DNA from: Megaleporinus macrocephalus
Lineage: Eukaryota; Chordata; Actinopteri; Characiformes; Anostomidae
DNA length: 64,000 nt
Assembly: GCA_021613375.1 (NCBI GenBank)
Contig: CM038720.1
Coordinates: 15,407,962-15,471,961 of the forward strand
Reading direction: 5' to 3'
Positions 50,236 through 62,125 of the stretch are shown here, one piece after another. A program made the position numbers and the translations under genes. Numbering within the stretch: the stretch's first letter is position 1; each line of letters starts with the position of its first letter. Under the pieces are notes generated by a model. That model saw only the letters and a list, made by a program, of their open reading frames with translations, ran no database searches and had not been told where the DNA came from.

Positions 50236-50529
50236 ATGCGCACAATCTCACAAAACAAGGCACATGTGCAGCAGTCCTTCCTTTCAGTGGTTGTCATGGC
50301 GATAGCATTGCTCAAGTGCACTGAAACTACGCCATCTCACCTTCCACTCAACCTGGCGACAGTTAATGTAGACGTTAATGCTGCCTAGGAAGCACTTCAT
50401 GGCACTGTCATCTGCTTTATTTGGGAAGTTTTATACACTTGGCATACGGAGCAGCTTGAAGATGAAGCTGAAATGAAGATCACTTATAAGGCAGGGTGAT
50501 AAGCTGCAAAACCCCCCAACCCCCCATCC

Positions 50530-50780
50530 ATTATATTAGAAACACATAACTTTGTAAGCACATTATGAGGTGCACCTACCTTATAAGTCTACTACAAAGG
50601 AGCATCACATGATTGTTTATCATCAAAATATTATTTGGGTAGTAGATCATTTTCAGCATTGACATGGCATGGTAATGTTTGTGACACTAGTACAAATGAT
50701 GTTGCTGTTTTCACAAGTGCCAGTGTCACTGCTAGGCTAAGTGTATTCAGCCACAAGCAGTTCTGCACTGATAAAGGGCT
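50530..50780. repeat. interspersed repeat family A, copy 4 (most degraded)
   Basis: TTTGGGTAGTAGATCATTTT, CAGCATTGACATGGCATGGT and GTGCCAGTGTCACTGCTAGG match the internal order of the other copies. Edges uncertain. Confidence 0.45.
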
Positions 50781-51017
50781 AGAGGATGGTTACACAAAAT
50801 GTGCTTTAATGTTTTGTGGCTACAAAATAAGCCTGAGTTTCTTTTTAGTCTATGATGAGGTCCACAAAAGTATCATTTTAAGACTGAAGTATATAATAAT
50901 ATAAGAATTATGTTGATGTTTTTGCCAGAAAATCAAGATCTTGTACGTGTTATAATCTTTTCTCTGTTCCTTGCATCTCTCCTTCTCTCTCTCTCACTCT
51001 CCCCCTCTCCCTCCCAG

Positions 51018-51033
51018 TACAGCTCTCTAGCGG
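51018..51033 (+). other. candidate 16-nt 5' UTR microexon
   Basis: A 55 bp pyrimidine tract ends in CCCAG; 16 nt later is GTGAGTAA, a near-perfect donor. Distance and strand would suit a 5' UTR exon of ankrd34b, but a chance tract next to a chance donor is equally possible. Confidence 0.25.
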
Positions 51034-53389
51034 GTGAGTAATTCTGTTCATTGCTGCTCAGACCGAACCAACGTCACACCTGCTATGCATGCACACACTA
51101 TCACATTTACTCAACGTTCAGACAAACCAGCTGGGGCAAGCCTGTCTTAATATAACCAACAGGACACCAACCCATCTAACATCTCTTCACCAGCTAGTTA
51201 GGTAAGTGTTCCACTTTTCAGAACGCCTTTTGATTGTTGTTGCATTTCATTGTCAGCAGTATATTTTTGCATATACTTAAGGGTCTCAGAAAGAGTATTC
51301 AAAATAGCACAATGCAGTATGTGATGTCCATGCACAAGTAAATGCTCCATCCAAACTGGTCTCTCGTTTTCCTCTGAACAATGCTGTTGTTAGAGGATGG
51401 TCCTGAGAGCCTTTTGAATAGCTATGCCTTGATGAGAATAGAAACACTCCGCGACCTCTTCAAAATCTCAAGTGCACATTTAACACATTGCATACTCCCA
51501 GCATATCTTTCTCCACATTGCAAACTATGTACTTACAGAGCTATGGTTCTGTGAATTATTTGCTTTCCACCTGCCCCCCAAAAAAGGGGCCAGGGGCCTC
51601 TCCACTCTGTGCTCACCAAACACTTGTCTGTTCTTGCTCTGAGCCTTATGTGAATGAAGCTTTGCAGGTTCTCCCGGTGGAGCGCAGCAGAACACTGCTG
51701 ACAGGGACAGAAGTTGCTGCTACACTTGTGCAATGCACTGGTGCTCCATGGTAACTGGATGAGCACTGCTAATAGCAACGCTTTCAATCTGCCATGCCTT
51801 CTGGGTTGTTTTTTCTTTTTTAGCTGGAAAAATAACCAAACACATAGTTACGCTGTAGGCAAATACTGACCGTGGCACATCTATTGTTGCACATTTGTCA
51901 TCCCCAGTAAACCACACACATCAGTGAAAGAAATCATCATGGGACAGGTGTACAATTAAAGACTGTATTTATGCAAAACTTCCCTTGATTCAGTTTCTGT
52001 TACTAGAGATAAGGGACTAAAGACAAAATCACACAATCACAGAAACAAAATGCCAGAATTAACTTACTTGAACAAAGTAACTATTGATAATAAAATGATA
52101 CAAATAAAGTTAGGAAAAATAGTCTCCAGGTAGATATTTTAGACAATACTGTTCTAACACTGCAATTACGGACAATTCCAGGAAAACCAACAAAGGCCAT
52201 ACGTTAATACACTCAGTCGCGTTTGCCATGTGGAAATGGACAGTCATTACAGGCTGACAGAAACATCTTTCAAGGGTGGCTTGAAAAAAGCTGCAATTTC
52301 TCTTCTACTTAAAGCAACTAGGACATTCATTTTGTTGACTGAATGCAAAGCTAAAAAAATACATGTAAGAAAAATAGGGCCTTTTCATGGTATGTGATAA
52401 TTGTCATTGGTATGTGTCATTTCCAGTGTTTGGAGAGGAATGAATACCCTCTGTGCAAGCCAAGGAGAAGTCATATGCTGTCATGAGCTGATATTTTGTT
52501 TAGTAATATAATAATGTTTAGTTACCATTGTGGCTAGTTGTCATGACAGATAAAAGTACAATGCCTATGTTAGGTGTACTTTAGTTTAGCTGCCATAACA
52601 TTAAGCTTCATAACATCTCATAAAATTAACTGTAATGGTAACATGACTCTGTTGTACTACTGAATATAATCTCTCATGGCAATCCATACCCAAGATGCAA
52701 ATTTTTCCAAAAATCCAAACATTTCTGCATAACACTACACAGAAGTGCCTGTTCAGCATGGCTTGAGGTAAGGCGTCATATTTAGTTGACAAGATGATTT
52801 GTAACGTTCTGTCCAACTGAACGCTTCCCAGGTATTCAGACAAGTTGTATAAAAACAATGAGCTTATCTGAGACATGATGTTCTGCAAGCTCAGGGTGCA
52901 GTGCGGAGAAGGTAACAGCAAGGCCAACTGACACAATGGGCTTCACAGCAATGCCATCACTTAGGGAAGTGAAAGGAAGGCTGAGCTATATTCTTACATT
53001 GAAAAGGAATGGCACTTCAAAAGATGTTATCTTGTGCTGTAGGCAAACAATAAAGCCAAGGTCTCTGCCTCGGCTTACGGAATTCACTCAGCTTGTCCAT
53101 AAAATGTTACAGAAAAGGCTGGATCGCCAATTCTGAACTGACACTGGTTAAAAACAGACCTGCATATTTTCCCAGTAATATTAGAAATGGTTTTCTGTCC
53201 TGCACGTGAGACAACTCTGTCTTGTGTGTTACTTGGTTTATCACAGTGAACTGTGCTTTGTTCTGCTAGAATTGGAGTTTGTGTTGTTGAAACAAAAAAG
53301 AGAGAGGGTAATATAGAAAAGACAAATGATGTAGGAATAACATAAAGAATGAAAAATAAAGATATTTAACACTTCACCTATCTTTACAG

Positions 53390-53434
53390 GTGGTGATGGA
53401 AACATTTGCATGAAACACAGTAAAAGAAGTGAGA
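53390..53434 (+). other. ankrd34b: ankrd34b 5' UTR segment after splice acceptor
   Basis: TATCTTTACAG at 53379-53389 is a good acceptor 45 bp before the ATG, consistent with ANKRD34-family genes having the whole CDS in one exon after an untranslated first exon. Confidence 0.5.
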
Positions 53435-55090
53435 ATGAATGGTGCACAGGTAGTCCACACAGACAGCAACTCTCTGCTCAAAGCGGTTTACTTGAGTCGA
53501 CTCCGCCTGACACGCCTTCTCCTGGAGGGTGGGGCTTACATAAATGAGAGCAATGAACATGGAGAGACACCCCTAATGATTGCCTGCAAGAGCAGACAGA
53601 CTGACCATCAGGGGGTTCCAAAAGCAAAAATGGTAGGGTATCTGCTGGAGAGCGGGGCTGACCCAAACATCCAAGACAAGAGTGGTAAGACCGCTCTGAT
53701 GCATGCCTGTTTGGAACAAGCTGGACCCGAAGTAGTGTCATTGCTCCTGGCTAGTGGGGCTGATCCCTGTCTGAAGGACCACACATGTTCTTCTGCTCTG
53801 ATTCATGCCATCCAAGCCAGTGATGAGGAAACGCTGAAGTTGCTAATGGATGCCTGCAAGGCCAGAGGTAAAGAAGTCATTATCATCGCTACAGACAGAC
53901 TTGCCAGTGGAAGGCAGATGACCAAACAGTATCTCAAGGTTCCACCACTGGCAACACCAGAAAAGTGGGACAAGCTGAATTCCTCTTCAGTACCTTGTGC
54001 TTCTCCTTCTGAGATACATCTCAGTACGTCACCTCAGGGGACAGTCTCCTCCAGCCCCACAAAGCATATGTTCTCTTTCCAGGACCTGCAGAGCATTGTC
54101 AACTCTCAGCCAACTTCTCCATCTCACCACCCACACCTGGAACATGGGAGAGTGAACAAGCTCCACCATCTCCAGAGACTACACTCAGAACCCTGGCTCA
54201 AGATCCCCCAATCCTTTATAGCCCAACAACAAGCCAAAAGCTCCTCTCCCATGGAAGAACTGCCTGACATAACACCTGAAGAAGAGCTTGCTTTCAAAAT
54301 CAACAGACTGGCTTTTGGCTCTCCTCTCTCACGCCATTGCAGCATTGATCTCAAAGAAGCAACCACTTTGAGCCAAAACTTACTTCAAGTAAACAACACA
54401 AGAGAAGATGGATGTTTAAGACCAGAGGAAGCACTAACTCGTAACATGTCCTTCGATGGTTTATCTTCACTCCACTCTCTTTCCCATCCAAACCTTCACT
54501 CCAAAAGCAGTGGAGAGGTTTTGGCAACGGAGAAGGACCCAGAAAAGTCTCTCTCTAACTTGGCAGTGTCCAGTCTCTGCAACATCATTCACCGTCGAAA
54601 GCTTGGAATGGACCACTACAGCTCTGATTCCCAGCTGTCACTGTCAGGCCACTCCCTAGAAGAACGGAAAAGACAACTTGAGAGGAGACAACTTGTGATC
54701 TCACGTTCCTCGACTTTGATAGGCTCACGAGAATCTCTTGAGAACAACTCACTGGCATATATACATAAAAGACATCCAGTAAGCCTTGAGCGCAGGGGAT
54801 CGGGTGCTTTTCTGATGGATCCCAGTTCCCAACCTCGGCCAGGATTCTTGCCACCACTAAATCAGCACACTCCAATTCCTCAAATTACTGGAGTATGTCC
54901 TTCCACTGTGCTTTGCTCCAGCAACAAGCAAGGATGTGGTATGGTGACAGGGATAATGCCCTATCTCCCCTCAGCTCCAGCTGGTTTCCCAAAGGATCTC
55001 AAGACTAGGAGAATGCTCATGAGAAGGCACTCCATGCAGACAGAGCAAATTAAACAGCTAGGTGACTTCAAGGACATCTGTGGTCATTGA
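53435..55090 (+). CDS. ankrd34b: ankrd34b, ankyrin repeat domain protein 34B
   Basis: A 551-residue protein in one exon. About four ankyrin repeats fill residues 10-150 (LTRLLLEGGAYINESNEHGE, VGYLLESGADPNIQDKSGKT, VSLLLASGADPCLKDH, then a degenerate fourth ending KARGKEVIII). A long Ser/Pro-rich, probably disordered region follows with conserved islands: ELPDITPEEELAFKIN near 280, LGMDHYSSDSQLS near 390, LERRGSGAF near 450, and the C-terminal MLMRRHSMQTEQIKQLGDF. These islands and the gene's place beside rasgrf2 identify ANKRD34B; ANKRD34C (next to RASGRF1 in human) is the alternative. The start is the ATG at 53435; an in-frame GTG six bases upstream is not used. Molecular function is not established. 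Confidence 0.92.
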   Translation: MNGAQVVHTDSNSLLKAVYLSRLRLTRLLLEGGAYINESNEHGETPLMIACKSRQTDHQGVPKAKMVGYLLESGADPNIQDKSGKTALMHACLEQAGPEVVSLLLASGADPCLKDHTCSSALIHAIQASDEETLKLLMDACKARGKEVIIIATDRLASGRQMTKQYLKVPPLATPEKWDKLNSSSVPCASPSEIHLSTSPQGTVSSSPTKHMFSFQDLQSIVNSQPTSPSHHPHLEHGRVNKLHHLQRLHSEPWLKIPQSFIAQQQAKSSSPMEELPDITPEEELAFKINRLAFGSPLSRHCSIDLKEATTLSQNLLQVNNTREDGCLRPEEALTRNMSFDGLSSLHSLSHPNLHSKSSGEVLATEKDPEKSLSNLAVSSLCNIIHRRKLGMDHYSSDSQLSLSGHSLEERKRQLERRQLVISRSSTLIGSRESLENNSLAYIHKRHPVSLERRGSGAFLMDPSSQPRPGFLPPLNQHTPIPQITGVCPSTVLCSSNKQGCGMVTGIMPYLPSAPAGFPKDLKTRRMLMRRHSMQTEQIKQLGDFKDICGH

Positions 55091-55585
55091 CTACTGAAAT
55101 GCATTTAGCCATTTACTGCATGAACTGTGAAATTATGACTTTAATTCTACTAAAAATGGCATAATTAAAAGAAAGAAGAAAGTGAGGGGGCACTATGCAT
55201 TTTGTCTAATGGCAGCATTTTGCAACAATGGGACTGTAATCTGTGATGCATACAATGGTAATGAACCAATGAAAAAACAGTCATGTATTCAGTGTCCATT
55301 GTGTCCAATCCATCTGCATTCATTCACTCCCACTGTATACATTAAAGATTGCAGTTCCATGGTCACATGTTGTTACTATATGGCAACAATTGTATTTTAT
55401 TGCTTTATACAAAACCCCCTTTACATCCAAGATGATTTAAGTTATAAAAAAAACCCTGTTACACATTATGGCCATTTTTTCAAGCTGTATATGAATATCA
55501 AATTATATATACACTTTCAGTGAGCTCCAGAGGCGTGGACACACTACGTGATGTACGTGTTACAAAAGCAGCACAAAAGCATGTA

Positions 55586-55595
55586 AATAAATAAA
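55586..55595 (+). terminator. ankrd34b: overlapping polyadenylation signals, ankrd34b
   Basis: Two overlapping AATAAA hexamers (55586-55591, 55590-55595) about 495 bp after the stop codon, on the coding strand. Plausible 3' end; cleavage site not determinable. Confidence 0.5.
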
Positions 55596-56849
55596 GTGGA
55601 CCTTGGTACGCAATGGCTGTTTCCAAAAGAAAAGACAAAATAATAAACATAATGAAAATATTAAAATAATAAACATTTATATTGTCAGGCAAAAAAGTCC
55701 TTATAGAAACACAGAACAGCAAAGGGTTAAGTTGCTGTTGTTGAAAGTATTATACAGACGCAAGGATAGAACTTTTATGTTTAACTACTATTAACAGACT
55801 GTGAGTTACTGTGTGAAATGGGGTATGTCAGAATCCTATTATATTGTACCTTTAAGATGACAACACACTTCTAACATGCTTGCTGTTTACTGATCTTTGT
55901 TGTGCTGGGTATTTGTATCTTTATGTGGCTTAAAATAAGCAAATATTTCTTTAAAAGAAATCAATTTCCTGTTTATGTTTTTTATTTCACTTCAGAACTC
56001 AAATGTAGAGCAAACTGTGTTATAAAATACAACAAGGTCTTCTAACTGCTAACATTATTTTAGTCCTTGTTTTTAAAAAAGCGAATTTGCTCTTTAAGTC
56101 TGCAAACATACAAACATACCTGCTCTAGTTCCAGGTCCCAGCACACCTGAGCTATAGAACTGTGATTATCTTGCTGTGTTGGGAGTTGGAATGGAACACA
56201 ATCTGTGGCCTAGTAACAACCGGCAATAGAACTGGATATATGTGCTAGGCTCCCAAAAGGTAACCTATTTTTCAGGAAATTACTTAGACCACCAACAAAC
56301 TTTTTGATTCAGTCAATAGATTGTGTCTTATGATCTGACTGTAAAGTCAAGAGTTGGATGCATACAAAAAGAAGGGGTTTCATTCTTTTCTTTAGTAAGA
56401 CTGTAAATCAGCACAATCTTTAAAATTCTTAAAAACATTCATGCATCAGGTGCCCAAATGATTGGTACTGTACATTTTATAAAACAAACACAATAAGCAA
56501 TCAAATCAGTTGTTTATAAATTAACTATTGTAGCGTGCAATTTTACAGTTTTATTTGTAAGAAATTGAACAGTGACAGAATTTTTGTTGATTCGACTTGT
56601 TGCTGGTCAGCAAAGTCATGTTCAAACAGTTTGGTCTGCTGAAGATCAGCAGTGAGCATACCTTTGTGGAACAATTTCCCCCAACATGATAACCCAACAT
56701 ATATGTAGAATACACCAAAACAGAAGAAGCAAAAGCCAACACCATTTGTTGTCATCATTTTTAAATGATGAAAAACTAAATGCACAAATCACAGTGCCAA
56801 AGTACAAATATAAAATATGAAATTAAAGGAGCTGTTATCTATGGAAGCT

Positions 56850-57010
56850 CATTCTTGCCACTGATAATTATAAAGTTTCTTATAATTATGACTTAGTATC
56901 TAAAAATGAGGACTAGTCATCTGATGAGATGGTCTCTCATAATTATTATTATGTTATCTCATAATGACAGACTCCCTCATATTTGACTTATCTCATAATT
57001 AGAAATTGCC
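56850..57010. repeat. palindromic TCTCATAATTATGA repeat cluster
   Basis: TTCTTATAATTATGACTTAG, GTCTCTCATAATTATTATTA, TATCTCATAATGACAGA and CTTATCTCATAATTAGAAAT recur at 30-50 bp spacing. Same core as the copy at 13335-13400. Confidence 0.6.
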
Positions 57011-57981
57011 CAAAATTGCTAAAGGGAATAAGATAACATTACATGTGATCTGCAAAGTTATCATCTTAAATATACAAGAATTAGTTCTAAAAGCAATGAT
57101 ATATAAATTCTGGTAAGCCCCAGTACAATGAGGCTGTACAATGTAGATATAAAAAAATCCAACATTTTACTGAGGACGTGATTGCTTATAGCAGCAGGAG
57201 GATGAATTCTGACGTGTACTAATTTTAATAGCTTAGATCAAACTAAATGCCTTACATTGCATCAGGGTAATGACTCCAAAAATACTCTACAAAAGGAAGT
57301 AAGGAGGCTGTCTAGAGAGAAAATGTGAGATGTTCTCAATTGATCATAACAATTACCTGAACACCACATTATCACTGCCACAATTACTTATAAACTGAAC
57401 TGACTATATGTCAGGTTACTATTGCGCATAATGCTCACAGTTCAGTATAAACGATTCTAAAGCACTCTTGGTCATCATAGAAAAGAAAACAAAAAACAAA
57501 AGCACAGCAGTTTAAGAAAGCAGTCTTTAAACAAGTAGTCTTTAAAGGAGCAACATTATTCCTTTCACCAGTTGTAGTACAATTTAGAGTCCTACACAGA
57601 TAGACGTACGAAAGCCAACACAGAGGTACAGTTATTTGCCACTAGAGCTTCTATGGGCAATACTCTGTTAGCACCAAACTAACAGGTAAGGCAGCTCTAG
57701 ATTATACAGTGACATCGGAAGCTTCTATGACATGCATTTAACATTTTTACTTTGTATGTTGCAGTTATAAAATATTTTAGTAAACATTTTAACATTAACA
57801 TTATAAACTAACAGTGAGTATTATTAGCCAGTTGGCCATCTGCCAAGCTGTGAACAAAACTGCCTTATACAAATACTTAATTCTTTAAATACTGTGATGA
57901 GTTCAGATATCTTGCTGTTCTCTTAACTTTAAAGTAATTTAGCATTTTGCTTCTGTACTATTACTTTCATGACTTGCACTG

Positions 57982-58515
57982 TACGGCCAAGTATGTGGAC
58001 ACCTGACCATAGCACGTATTTTACAATTATAAGCTATAATAAATTCCATGGTCATGCTGGAACTGGAAAAGGGCCTTCACCAAACTGTTAGCACAAAATT
58101 CTTTGCATATAACTTAATCTTAGACCATTTTCAGACCATTTTCATTCCTTTTGACACTATGTGTCATTCAGTCTGCCCAACAGAAATTTGTTCATCAGAC
58201 TGCCAAATAATGAAGTGTGATGCATCATTCCATTACTCCATTCCATTACAGTGATCTGTTTTACACCACTCCAACCTACACTTAGCACTGTCCCTAGTGG
58301 TCTTAGGCTTGTTTGCAGCTTATTACCAACTGACTTAAAGCAAAGTGGCATTCTATGACAGTGCCATATTTTAAGTCACTGAACTCTTCAGTACAATCTA
58401 TTGTATTGCCAGTGTTGCTTAACGGAGATTGGATGGCTGTGTGCCGGTTTTTTACGCTTGTTAGTGTGCCTGAAACAGTCAAACTGGAAGGTTGTCCACA
58501 TAGTTTTGGCCATAT
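57982..58515. mobile_element. non-autonomous Tc1-like element
   Basis: The left end TACGGCCAAGTATGTGGACA and the right end, reverse-complemented, TATGGCCAAAACTATGTGGA are terminal inverted repeats flanked by TA. The interior retains GGTCATGCTGGAACTGGAAA and other decayed words. About 534 bp; same terminal family as 19644-20141. Confidence 0.6.
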
Positions 58516-61500
58516 ATTATATTTTTTAATGTACTTGGGAGGTGAAACTACAGTTAAGTTAAATTTTTTTTCAGTCTGCAGGCACATTTCAATGTTTTTT
58601 TAAGACCAAGACATGGTGTTCTCATGTGATTAATAAGGGTTGAGCAGGCATGAACTACCACAATTTTGTTTTCAGGTTGTCTGTAAAGTTATAAAATATG
58701 GCCAAGTGGCTTCCCAATGCTCCATATACATATGTCGCTGTCCAAAGGAAAAACCTGTATCTCCACTTTTGTCAATTTTTATTTGAACAGCAGCAACTGC
58801 CGTTTATATTGTGCAGAAAAATCTTGATTATTTATCCAAAATAAATGCTCCAGAATAGCTTGGCAAACATTCTGGTTCCAGTGACTTACATTAAAAGTAA
58901 AGTATGTTTTGGTGAAAAACATTTTGGAAGTGTTTTTCTTTCTTTGGACAGCAACAAGATATAAATGACATTATCTTTCTACCTGTCTATTGTGTTATCT
59001 ATTGTCCTATATTTTGCTGTATGCACGTTTAATGTAGTTTGAACATGATTAAACAAAACAAACTGCCAGAATTTCTCAGGTGTGAAATAGATTTTATCTG
59101 CTACAATATTTTGGAAATGTGTCTATAGTAATAAGATAAATCTAACAATGAATCTTTTATGCTTCTTTAGAAAACGATTCACACATCACAAAATTTCACA
59201 ATTTGGTACCTTTGGTTTATGTGACTGGAGAACCTATTTGCATAGTACGGTAAAGACATTCACAGCAAACCACCATTTAAAAAAAACAACAAAAAAACCC
59301 CAAAAAAACATTTACATTGTAGGGATGTTACTTGTGGGAAGCTTCTGGTCAGCAATGTTAAGTACATACCCACTTTAATCCAAGGAGGGACAAACCACAT
59401 ATCAGTGTTGGCCTCCCAAGCCCTACCAATGCAAGGTCAGCAAAAGCTATCCTGCCAGGACCAAACAGACATAAGGTTTTCAGGCAATTTTACAGGAGCA
59501 ACACCGGGCAACACTGCTATTTATCAGGCTGTGTAGCTGCAGTCAAAGTGCCCATGCTAAACCCTGTCTACCAAAAAAAAGCACCTACACCTTGGGCACA
59601 TATCAGAATTGAACATTGGAATGATTAAAAAAAAGATTGTCTGGTCTGATAAGTGCCATTATTCATGTAGATGGTCTAGTATGTGTGCTTTGTTAAACTA
59701 GGCAAATGCTGGCAGAAGGATGCACACTCATCAGGGGCAACACACAGGACTAAAAGAATAATATTGATTTAGAGATACTGAAGAGTCCATGCTTCAGCAA
59801 GGTGTACTTGTTTTGGCAGCACATAGAGGACCAAAATCTTATTAACCATGTAACCAAGTCATAATGCTTTGCTCCCTCCCTCACTCACTCAAAAAGCATC
59901 ACTGCATACTCCAATAAAAACACAGAAAATGCTTGTATATATCAAAATTTAATTCTACATGTGATACATATTAGAAATGAATGTCTGAAGAACATCCTTA
60001 GGTCCCAGATACCAGTATCACCAAATAAAGCTGGTTTTCATGAATAAATAGATATACATTATGCAAAAATGGTACAGTTTAAGAGCTTTTTTTTAAAGCA
60101 TAAAATACTTTTAGTGATGATTTATCAATTAATCAATAACGGTGAGAAAAATAATTTAAACCCCCCAAAAATGAACTCACTCCATGTATAAAGGAGTAGA
60201 AATTCAAAAGACATCTACAAAATTATCACATCTTACACCTTCCATAACAATCATCTGTATTTACACAGCATTTGCAGTATTTGCATTTGTTAAAGTATGT
60301 GAAGACTTGCAGAACTCATTTGTCTTTGTGAACAAATATGAGATGATCCCCCCCCAAAAATAAATGCAGTCCTTATAAAGTACACTGAATCTTACATCAT
60401 CTATCATACTTAACCCACTTCAGATAAAATCACATTTTAACAAAAGTATACTATTCCCAGTCCACTTGATACAAGAAATTAAATAAGGTACAATCACTTC
60501 TTAGTAAGTTCACAACTTGAAAGTGCATATTCTAAATTTCAAACCTGTTAACAGTTGGCATCTAAGGACTTCATTTTGCTGGTTTTCAAGGACACATTAC
60601 TTTTGCGCTATCCTTTCTCTCTTAATGCACCATCATCTTATTAGTTCCTATTGAACAACAATGACTTCTCATACATGGGCTGTTCTCTGTGGTAATTGTC
60701 ATCATAAACAACATATTGCAAAATGTGACAGCAGCACATATGGCACTATACATAGACCAGCCTGCAAGTTTGAGGTGCAAAATATCTGTTTTAAGGTTGG
60801 ACTAAAAAGCTTCATGAGCACCATCTACTGGGCACATCATGACATGATTACAACTCTCATTAGGAAACTGCAGCTGAAGTACGATGCCTGCTTTTATTTA
60901 GCATACTGTATGTAAAATGAGAATTATGACCATTTAAAGGAATTAGTATTACTGCAACTTCAAATGTAAAATTAGGACAAGCTACATTATTTGCTTTCTT
61001 TGTAAATTGACATGTTTCTCTAGTCAACTGCAGAATAATTTTATTGCAATGAATTTACATTTACAAAAGCCCTACTAAAAACAATTACATAATAATTAGA
61101 TTTAAATTAATTTTATTTGAGGGTGGGGTTGTAGTAGTGTTATTTTATATACCTAAAATGGGTTTAATTGGTTTTACATCTGTCCACTGCTGTAGAGTGA
61201 AAGCAAAACATCAACATTTTATTCAACATCATACAACGAATGAGTGTGATACCACTGAACTGCAGCTCAAAATCAGCTTTTCGGCAGTGAGACTGCAATT
61301 TGCTTGCAAAAAGTAATTTCAATGACCTATCAAAAATATTACCTTTATTCAACTTGCGGGACTATTCCAAAAATAGTATTTAAGCTTAATAAAAGCTTAA
61401 CAAAATTAAAAGATGATACCATCTATACATTTCAAACAAACATAGGTGTTCAGTTACCCAGTGTGTAATTAAGTGACAGCATACAATATACTGTAAGAAA

Positions 61501-61966
61501 TACAACAGGTGAATATAACCAGTCAGATGAATCACAGGTTCAGATGAAGCAACTTCAAAGAGCGACACCCAGGAACTATGGATAAAAACAGCAAATTCAA
61601 GGTCTCCAGAAAAATCCTTCACATTAAAGAAAGCAGTGCTTCTCATGCATTGTGACACTTGGGAACAAAGTCTGACCTCCCTGACCTCATAGACAATAAT
61701 AAATATATTTTTCCTCTGATGCCCACAAATATGTGTCAACAAACTGCATCCAATGCAGACATATATTATTTTTAAGGAGGCTTACTATTAATTACAGCAA
61801 CTGCTGTGAAGTGCGTTGGATATATCCTTTCGATCCAAACATTTCAACCCTTCCTTACCTTGCAAGTGTTTAGCACAGGTCTGTGTGTCTCCAGCATTGC
61901 TATTTATTAGTTTGAAGGAGGGCTACCATCCCTACCATTTGAGGGGACTGCTCTCACCCTCCTTGT

Positions 61967-62125
61967 TTAAATGGTCTGAGTAATGTAGAAGAAGAACTCC
62001 ATGTCCATTGCTTGGTGCGGCACACAGGAGCTTCCACCATGAATGACAGGGATGAGTGCTCCATCCAACTCGTTCATATATTTCTGAGGCAGGAGACGTC
62101 CACCCGAGCCTGCTTGGTACTCAAC
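61967..62125 (-). CDS. zfyve16: zfyve16 last coding exon
   Basis: 52 codons plus [23 protein letters not shown] to FFFYITQTI, including the [13 protein letters not shown] motif typical of the SARA/endofin C terminus. Acceptor TTCTAG/GTT. Confidence 0.85.
   Translation of the reverse strand, partial: VEYQAGSGGRLLPQKYMNELDGALIPVIHGGSSCVPHQAMDMEFFFYITQTI

Larger units (their letters stand above)
43801..53389. other. rasgrf2-ankrd34b intergenic region
   Basis: The two genes are divergent (head to head). I see no protein gene, in particular nothing resembling DHFR or MSH3 exons. Contents are transposon remnants (45400-45720, 46635-47417, 49714-49880, 50530-50780), a C-rich tract, a possible splice-bounded microexon and otherwise plain AT-rich DNA. 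Confidence 0.6.
55600..61966. other. ankrd34b-zfyve16 intergenic region and zfyve16 3' UTR
   Basis: The two genes converge here. No protein gene is visible, and nothing resembling FAM151B. It holds a palindromic repeat at 56850-57010 and a Tc1-type relic at 57982-58515. Minus-strand AATAAA words at 61903-61908 and 61344-61349 are candidate ends of zfyve16. Confidence 0.55.

Noticed and set aside
51488..51787. Overlapping frames of 88 and 84 residues on opposite strands
   Set aside because: No family resemblance and no conserved motif; treated as chance frames.
52601..53136. Two opposite open frames (111 and 66 residues) upstream of ankrd34b
   Set aside because: No recognisable motifs, no splice-compatible partners; they do not look like dhfr or msh3 exons.
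53429..53434. Start of ankrd34b at a GTG, two codons upstream
   Set aside because: It is not an ATG; the next in-frame codon but one, at 53435, is a normal ATG and fits vertebrate initiation.
55182..55523. 113-residue plus-strand frame after ankrd34b
   Set aside because: It lies in the presumed 3' UTR, has no family resemblance and is probably chance.
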